A stretch of 64,000 nucleotides of DNA from Pseudobdellovibrionaceae bacterium. GTDB lineage: Bacteria > Bdellovibrionota > Bdellovibrionia > Bdellovibrionales > Bdellovibrionaceae. The translations under genes were made by a program, and so were the position numbers. This document shows positions 58,901-64,000 of this stretch, one piece after another; the first letter of the stretch is position 1, and every line of letters starts with the position of its first letter. The notes under the pieces were generated by a model, which was given only the letters and a program-made list of their open reading frames with translations, was not told where the DNA came from and ran no database searches. Where the stretch lies: NCBI GenBank assembly GCA_016719575.1, contig JADJYV010000013.1, forward strand, positions 1,302,001 through 1,366,000. Reading direction: 5' to 3'.

Positions 58901-61882
58901 ACTGTGGAAGCCTTTCACACAAATTACATCACTCACCGCAAACGCCTCGTCGGTGGATTCTATTCCTATGATTCAAAATCTGTGGTTTCCGCTTTAGGCA
59001 AAGTCTGTGAGGGAAAAAGTGATGAGCTGGGCCGCTTTAAGTGTGAGCCGAAGGGGCTTCCCTCTGGTAGCATTACTCTGCAGGCAAAGACGCTTGATGA
59101 TAAAGGCCGTGCGACCTATGCCTCCACTGACGTGAGTATTTATGAAATTGACTCAAATAGTTGGTGGGTTCCCAGCGACAGCGACCGCATCGACCTGCTC
59201 CCAGAGAGAAATCGGTATGAGCCGGGCGAGAAGGCAAAGTTGGTGGTTCGCTCGCCCTATCCAACATCAACTGTTCTGGTTACGATAGAACGCGAAGGTG
59301 TGCTCGATTCTTTTGTAACGGAAATTAAGCGCGACAACCCAACCATTGAGATTCCACTCAAAGGAAATTACGCTCCTAATGTTTTCATCTCTGCATTGGC
59401 TCTTCGCGGACGAGTTGGCCAACCAAAGCCAACTGCGCTTTTGGATCTCGCGCGACCCGCGATGAAAATGGGAATGGCTGAACTTAAAGTGGGATGGAAA
59501 GCACATGATCTTTTGGTAACTGTGAAGTCGGACAAACCAAAGTATCGTGCTAGGGACAAAGCACAGGTTGTCATTCAAGTAAAAACAGCTGCGGGTGGAA
59601 AACTTCCCTCTGGCTCCGAAGTGGCAGTCGCCGCGGTGGACGAGTCCTTGCTGCGCTTAAAAGAAAATACGAGTTGGAAGATTCTTCGCGAAATGATGGG
59701 CCAACGAGACCTGGCTGTTTCTACAAGTTCTGGCCAAAACCAAGTTGTTGGTCGTCGCCACTTCGGATCAAAAGCGAAACCACCTGGAGGGGGAGGCGGA
59801 GCTCAAGCTGCTGATACACGCGAACTCTTTGAACCCGTACTTCTCTGGCAACCAAGGCTGAAACTCGATTCATCAGGAGAGGCAAAAATCACGGTCCCCC
59901 TTAACGACTCAATAACCAGCTTCAGGATTGTCGCCATTGCTCTCGGCGGTGAAAATCTTTTTGGAGATGGAAATATCACAGTCGAATCCACCAAAGACTT
60001 AATTATTTATTCTGGTTTTGCACCACTCGTGCGCGAGGGTGATCAAATCAAAAATGCCTTCACTCTTCGCAACACCACACCAAAGTCAATGAAAGTCTCA
60101 TTGGAAGTGACTACCAAAGAAATATCGTCCATGCCAAAACTTCCACCCGTTGATTTGAAACCTAGCGAAGCTAAGACCCTAGACCTACCTTTGACAATTC
60201 CTATGGGCCTGAAAGAGATGTCGTTTCGTATCAAAGCTAAGGACTCCGTGAGTGGCAGTGAAGATGCAATGACGGCGAAAGTTCGAATAGAACCTGCCGT
60301 GCCTGCTCACGTTCTCCAGGCCACACTTTTTCAACTCGATAAGACCAATCAAATTCCTGTAAAGCAACCGCCAGATGCCCTCCCTGGAAAAGGTGGACTT
60401 GGTGTTCACGCGCGAGCCACATTGGTGTCTGGGCTTGCTGGGGTGAAGTCATATATGGACGAATACACTTATAGTTGCCTCGAACAAAAGATTTCTCGAG
60501 CCATTGTTCTGGAGGACAAAAATGAAGTTAAACGATTGATTGAAGCACTGCCGTCTTACTTTGACAGCTATGGGCTATTAAAGTTCTTTCCAGTTTCGCT
60601 TTGTGGTTCAGCCCAACTCACTCGATACATTATGAATATATTAAATGAAAATGGATACGAAATACCGCAAGCAACACAGGCGAAGTTGATCTCCGGATTA
60701 ACCTCTTATGTGCAAGGGCAATATGCGTGTCACTCTTGGTGGGACGAATTTGTGCGCGATCAATACGCTGCAGAGGCTAAGATTCTCGTGATGGAAACCC
60801 TTTCAAGATACAAGGCATTCACGCCAAATCTGATTTCTACTGCGCAAATCACTCCAAACATTTGGAAGAATGAAACGGTCACAGCCTGGTTCCAACTACT
60901 CAAACGCCAGCCTGACATTCCAAACCGAGATGCGCAGTTAAAGCAAGCGGAGAATATTTTGCGTGCAAGAATCAACATTCAAGGATCGTTGATGAACCTA
61001 CAAGGTGATTTGGACTGGGAAGGTCAGTGGCGCCTGTTCTCTTCTCCTGATCAAGAAGCAATGGGTGTTTTCGGCCTTTCGATTGATGAAGATTCTTGGG
61101 GACAAGACGTTGGCCGGATGGCAAGAGGAGTCGTCGCAAGATTGCGGCTTGGTCATTGGGACACTACAATGGCGAATGCTTGGGGCATCACCCAACTTCG
61201 CCGCTTCAGCGGAAAATTTGAAAAGGAAAGGGTCACTGGTGAAACGAAGGTTTTCGCAAGCGACACCAGCGGACTCTTCAATTGGCAGTCTTCTCCCAAT
61301 GGCGAGAAGAAATTTTTAGAATGGCCAAAGGGTTCCGAAAAAGCCAGCATTCCTGTTCAATTCAGTCACTCTGGATCAGGCAAGCCCTGGATTCACTTTG
61401 AAACTGTTTCGGCCATTCCATTAAAGGCTCCCTTGGACATGGGCTACAAGATTTCTCGAAAGGTCACGCCTGTCACCCAATCGACGCCGGGAGCATGGCA
61501 GGTTGGTGACGTAGCAAATGTAGAGCTGACTATCACTGCTAAAGCAGATCAGCCCTGGGTGGTTGTCCGCGATCCCGTTCCTGCAGGTGCTTCGCATTTA
61601 GGAACTGGATTAGACGGCTCATCAAATATTTTGGATCGGGCTCCTAAGCGCAATGCTCCATCGACAGAAGTACAGGAATGGCCGGCAGAATATGAAGAGA
61701 AATCTCACGCAAACTTTATTTCCTATGCGGCTTATTTACCAAAAGGGAATTATCGACTGAACTATCGCGTTCGCCTAAATTCTGCCGGAGAATTTAAATT
61801 GCCGCCATCGCGGGTGGAGGCGATGTATTCGCCTGAGACATTTGGAGAGGTCCCCAATGCAAATTGGAAAGTCTCTCGCTAA
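55994..61882 (+). CDS. Bacterial alpha-2-macroglobulin
   Basis: 1962 aa, exported (signal QYSFTLFVLFSTASHA). Bacterial alpha-2-macroglobulins trap foreign proteases in the periplasm. MG-type beta-sandwich domains occupy most of the N-terminal 1200 residues (EYRLPLMKAAIKIQGEPLVRPSEIEADLSAGYLSGGPAKG is the MG/bait-adjacent region). A glycine-rich linker (PPGGGGG) precedes TRELFEPVLLWQPRLKLDSSGEAKITVPLNDSITSFRIVAIALGG, the characteristic A2M strand. The thioester C1495-L-E-Q sits in YTYSCLEQKISRAIVL. An alpha/alpha-toroid thioester domain follows. It overlaps pbpC by 26 bases, the conserved yfhM-pbpC pairing. Confidence 0.93.
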   Translation: MAADRWRTFAQYSFTLFVLFSTASHAAQVVSFFPTGPVKLVQQTTVRFSADMVAMGDPRAKTDPFTMTCNVTTKKLPTHGQQAAAPQAAPKYTTRWADNKTWILDFEKPLKAGIRCVFKLNPAAKDFSGAKLEGLDEYSFSTAGPALLGVAPVYGDIEPDQYFVALIDGAIDPKSVEAKAYFEVEGMPDKVGVKVIEGKDREAVIKAAIKNNWRWNTYENLLDQKPPKPFSQIREMNNFVILAGARRFPEEAKVVLHWPKGILSKTGLPVEEAQNFNFKVIEPFQAKFSCERSLPDRPCNPILNMHVNFTKRIPIKALKGTKLVSADGKTWIPFELNKGDQNKNAVGTLVTTPKTAVGVKLISNFEDEQVDSLTFKAPFPDSAKFKVILPEKIRDELGRTLANQNKYPLEVATDEYLPLIKFPASFGILELKAEPILPVSVRNIEKQVTVQQVSIEGKTLNLSSQAKAAEVITWYRRVLEKEREYENRNSPLLADGQGSKFQMPKPLGEREFELVGIPLKKPGFYVVEMASPRLGEALTGTAPMYVATAALVTDMAVHFKKGRESSLVWVTQLSNAKPVSGAKISIVDVSGKELAKGTTNSDGILRIGKVNYPCSLDRDADESEGHSYDTCEVFAFAQKGDDASFSSSSWSKGIESYRFNLSTEYLSREWGPIVLHTVLDRMAAQPGEVIQMKHVIREHRETGFAMMNEKRLPKRVLVVHQGSNKTYTLPFDFDKTTGTAIGKFAIPKDATLGRYSIYLSNKDQLPQKEAEENDPFDWTAQETGHFIVSEYRLPLMKAAIKIQGEPLVRPSEIEADLSAGYLSGGPAKGLKVKLRASLQPGSFVPDVPGGTDYSFFANPVKTGVVDSENRQSPVETFLKVQDLTLNNEGGLLARVSDLPSVTKIQQFSLELEYTDPNGEVKTTASQVPLFPAEYVIGLRSDSWYGEPGKTKIMGVITNNLGKPRSGRAYTVEAFHTNYITHRKRLVGGFYSYDSKSVVSALGKVCEGKSDELGRFKCEPKGLPSGSITLQAKTLDDKGRATYASTDVSIYEIDSNSWWVPSDSDRIDLLPERNRYEPGEKAKLVVRSPYPTSTVLVTIEREGVLDSFVTEIKRDNPTIEIPLKGNYAPNVFISALALRGRVGQPKPTALLDLARPAMKMGMAELKVGWKAHDLLVTVKSDKPKYRARDKAQVVIQVKTAAGGKLPSGSEVAVAAVDESLLRLKENTSWKILREMMGQRDLAVSTSSGQNQVVGRRHFGSKAKPPGGGGGAQAADTRELFEPVLLWQPRLKLDSSGEAKITVPLNDSITSFRIVAIALGGENLFGDGNITVESTKDLIIYSGFAPLVREGDQIKNAFTLRNTTPKSMKVSLEVTTKEISSMPKLPPVDLKPSEAKTLDLPLTIPMGLKEMSFRIKAKDSVSGSEDAMTAKVRIEPAVPAHVLQATLFQLDKTNQIPVKQPPDALPGKGGLGVHARATLVSGLAGVKSYMDEYTYSCLEQKISRAIVLEDKNEVKRLIEALPSYFDSYGLLKFFPVSLCGSAQLTRYIMNILNENGYEIPQATQAKLISGLTSYVQGQYACHSWWDEFVRDQYAAEAKILVMETLSRYKAFTPNLISTAQITPNIWKNETVTAWFQLLKRQPDIPNRDAQLKQAENILRARINIQGSLMNLQGDLDWEGQWRLFSSPDQEAMGVFGLSIDEDSWGQDVGRMARGVVARLRLGHWDTTMANAWGITQLRRFSGKFEKERVTGETKVFASDTSGLFNWQSSPNGEKKFLEWPKGSEKASIPVQFSHSGSGKPWIHFETVSAIPLKAPLDMGYKISRKVTPVTQSTPGAWQVGDVANVELTITAKADQPWVVVRDPVPAGASHLGTGLDGSSNILDRAPKRNAPSTEVQEWPAEYEEKSHANFISYAAYLPKGNYRLNYRVRLNSAGEFKLPPSRVEAMYSPETFGEVPNANWKVSR

Positions 61883-63851
61883 TTTTCGTAAGAGTTATGT
61901 CATAGTGTGCATCACCATATTGTTGGTGGCTGCGTGCTCCATATGGTCAACAATCGAGTTGCTCTCATTTACAAATATTCGCAAGGCGTATAAACCATCT
62001 GATGTTTTGATCGTGGATCGAAATGGTTATCCCCTTGAGACCATTCGTACTAAACATGAAAAACGCAGCTTGGACTGGGTGCAATGGTCCGAGGTTTCTC
62101 CGGCCTTCCGTGATCTCCTAGTGCGAGTAGAAGATCGGCGTTTTTACTCGCATAATGGCGTTGATTTCCTTGCAATGTCCAAAGCCGCTTGGGAAAAAGT
62201 GACGGGACAATCGCAACGTGGCGCAAGCACTCTCACTATGCAACTTGTTGGATTGCTCAAAGAGGGTTCGTTCAGTCGTCGGCGCACCTTATGGAAGAAA
62301 TTGAATCAAGTAGTGTCGGCCCTGAAGCTTGATTCCCAATGGACTAAGGAACAAATTCTTGAAGCCTATATCAATCTCGTACCCTTCCGAGGTGAACTGG
62401 TTGGATTAAGAGCTGCTAGTCTTGGCTACTTTGGTAGGAATCCCTCGGGGCTCGTACAAGAGGAGGCAGCGCTTCTCGTAGCTCTGTTGCGATCGCCGAA
62501 CTCTGCGCCTGAATTGGTGGCAAAGCGTACTTGTTATATTCTCAATCTGGAAAAATGCGATTCGATACAAAATCTGGTGCAACAAACACTGTCTAAACCC
62601 TACCGTCTAGCACGGCCGAGAGAGCTTGTCCCAGTGCTATCAAAAAACTTCACAAAAGATGATTCAAACTCAAGTGTCATACAAACTACACTCGACTATC
62701 GCATACAAGAACTTGCGCTAAGAGCTTTGCGTGAACAACTGCGTGCGTTGAAAAACCAAAATGTGAATGACGGTGCGGTTCTGGTCATGGAAACTCAAAC
62801 GGGCCGAGTTATGGCCTATGTTGCCAACGCTGGCACTGGTGTCGCCTCGGCTGTACAAATCGACGGAATTCAAACCAGGCGACAGGCCGGATCAACAATG
62901 AAGCCTTTTGTTTTTGCAACGGCTTTTGATTGGCGACTACTGGATCCAGGGTCACTCCTGGAAGATTCTCCCGCCGACATTTCAATTTCTCAAGGTCGTG
63001 TTTACCATCCAAAAAATTACGATCATATTTTTAGAGGACTCGTCAGCGTTGGCGATGCACTCGGATCAAGTATGAATGTTCCTGCAGTTCGAGCTCTTCA
63101 ACTGGTCGGTGAATCGCGTGTATTGGACCGGTTGCGTTCTTTAGGATTTGAGCAACTACAAGAAGACGAATATTACGGCCCAAGCCTTGCGTTAGGCGCA
63201 ATAGATGTAACTCTATGGGAACTAACCCAAGGATACCGTCAGTTTGCGATCGAGGGCTCAACATTTTCTAGCCCAACTCGGCTTTCGATCTTCAATATCC
63301 TCGCGTCTTCCGAACATCGTCGTTTTACATTCGGAATGGACAGCCTGTTAAAGCTTCCCTTTCCGGCTGCTGTGAAAACAGGAACCAGCAAGGACATGAG
63401 AGACAACTGGTGCCTCGGCTGGACCCCTGAGTACACGGTCGGAGTTTGGGTTGGAAATTTTAACGGCGAACCCATGTGGAATGTGAGCGGTATAAGTGGC
63501 GCCGCACCCATTTGGCGAAATCTGATGTTGGCTCTACATCCCAATCCGGGAGGCACACTTGCCAAGTACGAGCCACCTGCGGCGCCACTTCCAAGTCGCA
63601 CAATCAGTCGTATTCGATACCCTGCCCCCGACATGTTGGTCGGACTTGATCCCGACATACCATTGCCTCTACAAAAGTTACCAATTGAAATCGAAAATCC
63701 TCAGCGCGGCCACAAGCTCTATTTGAATGACCGACTCTTGAGCAAAGCACAGGAAACAACACTTTGGCCCCTTCAGCGAGGAAAGTACCGGGTTGAGTTG
63801 AAAACGGCTTCTGGCCAGTCGGTTGACTCGGTGAAGTTCGAGGTGCGGTGA
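61857..63851 (+). CDS. pbpC: Penicillin-binding protein 1C
   Basis: 664 aa from ATG 61857 (GGAGAGG upstream; inside the A2M 3' end). One N-terminal anchor (SYVIVCITILLVAACSIWSTI). Glycosyltransferase domain with E92 in VEDRRFYSHNGVDF, then GASTLTMQL and KEQILEAYINLVPF. Transpeptidase domain with S346-T-M-K349 (RRQAGSTMKPF), SMN (SSMNVPA) and KTGTS (AAVKTGTSKDMRDNW). C-terminal BiPBP_C domain (ENPQRGHKLYLNDRLL...WPLQRGKYRVELKTASGQSVDSVKF). It repairs peptidoglycan where A2M detects protease attack. Confidence 0.95.
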   Translation: MQIGKSLANFRKSYVIVCITILLVAACSIWSTIELLSFTNIRKAYKPSDVLIVDRNGYPLETIRTKHEKRSLDWVQWSEVSPAFRDLLVRVEDRRFYSHNGVDFLAMSKAAWEKVTGQSQRGASTLTMQLVGLLKEGSFSRRRTLWKKLNQVVSALKLDSQWTKEQILEAYINLVPFRGELVGLRAASLGYFGRNPSGLVQEEAALLVALLRSPNSAPELVAKRTCYILNLEKCDSIQNLVQQTLSKPYRLARPRELVPVLSKNFTKDDSNSSVIQTTLDYRIQELALRALREQLRALKNQNVNDGAVLVMETQTGRVMAYVANAGTGVASAVQIDGIQTRRQAGSTMKPFVFATAFDWRLLDPGSLLEDSPADISISQGRVYHPKNYDHIFRGLVSVGDALGSSMNVPAVRALQLVGESRVLDRLRSLGFEQLQEDEYYGPSLALGAIDVTLWELTQGYRQFAIEGSTFSSPTRLSIFNILASSEHRRFTFGMDSLLKLPFPAAVKTGTSKDMRDNWCLGWTPEYTVGVWVGNFNGEPMWNVSGISGAAPIWRNLMLALHPNPGGTLAKYEPPAAPLPSRTISRIRYPAPDMLVGLDPDIPLPLQKLPIEIENPQRGHKLYLNDRLLSKAQETTLWPLQRGKYRVELKTASGQSVDSVKFEVR

Positions 63852-64000
63852 ATGCAGAGAAAATGCTAAGATGACATTTAAGAGATAAATAAATCTTTAT
63901 TTTCATTCGTCGGAATTAAACAAGCATCCCTCTTTCCAAATAAACGGTACCGATTGCGAGCAATAAAATCGTACAATGAGTTCAAAATAAAGAGCGGAAA

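Noticed and set aside
1..64000. tRNA, rRNA and CRISPR arrays
   Set aside because: Looked for T-loop-like and spaced direct repeats; none supported by eye. A covariance-model scan would be decisive.

Overview
The window reads as chromosome of a Gram-negative, probably predatory-type bacterium of the Bdellovibrionota. This is inferred from the gene style (many lipoproteins and signal-peptide proteins of unknown family, outer-membrane barrels, an alpha-2-macroglobulin/PbpC pair, a possible TIGR02147-type remnant); there is no rRNA or other taxonomic marker to prove it. No tRNA, rRNA or CRISPR array was recognised.

Region 1 (1 to about 14,070) is one end of an integrative conjugative element. 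It carries F-type (MPF-F) transfer genes traB (5' end outside the window), traV, traC, a probable traH-like gene and a traG N-terminal-domain gene. A PIN-type toxin-antitoxin pair sits inside the transfer operon. Two small genes follow traG, where entry-exclusion genes lie in F. Then come mobC, a MOB-P relaxase with a primase/TOPRIM-like tail, a small basic protein, an excisionase, a tyrosine integrase and finally a small serine recombinase. The traG-like gene and the relaxase are interrupted as read here, and all of these lesions can be explained by one-base changes in homopolymers.

Region 2 (about 14,070 to 31,900) is a mosaic of small accessory genes: secreted proteins of unknown function, GNAT and glyoxalase-fold (VOC) proteins, a tightly overlapped minus-strand operon (VOC, TPR, methyltransferase, HD hydrolase, VOC, kinase-like phosphotransferase), a beta-helix lipoprotein and an exported ADP-ribosyltransferase-like protein. 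At least three families of dispersed repeats sit at gene borders, and several genes are broken or truncated (AraC regulator, phosphotransferase, a fragment at 24,059). It looks like a region of repeated insertion and loss.

Region 3 (about 31,900 to 48,640) is a stress/low-energy survival cluster: two P-type cation ATPases, a membrane-anchored LuxR-type regulator, an HPF-like ribosome hibernation factor, a tandem universal stress protein, a CBS-domain protein, Hsp20, an eRF1-like-fold protein and a TerB-like protein. Embedded in it are a metzincin/barrel operon, a PAS hybrid histidine kinase and a PQQ-dehydrogenase-like cytochrome lipoprotein. Palindromes with GGGC/GCCC arms lie upstream of two of the stress transcription units.

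Region 4 (about 48,640 to 64,000) holds an S41-type peptidase whose catalytic-serine segment is duplicated in tandem (2 x 78 bp), GNAT enzymes, an aldo-keto reductase that appears to be a lipoprotein, a c-type cytochrome lipoprotein, and the conserved pair alpha-2-macroglobulin plus penicillin-binding protein 1C, which overlap and are probably co-translated.
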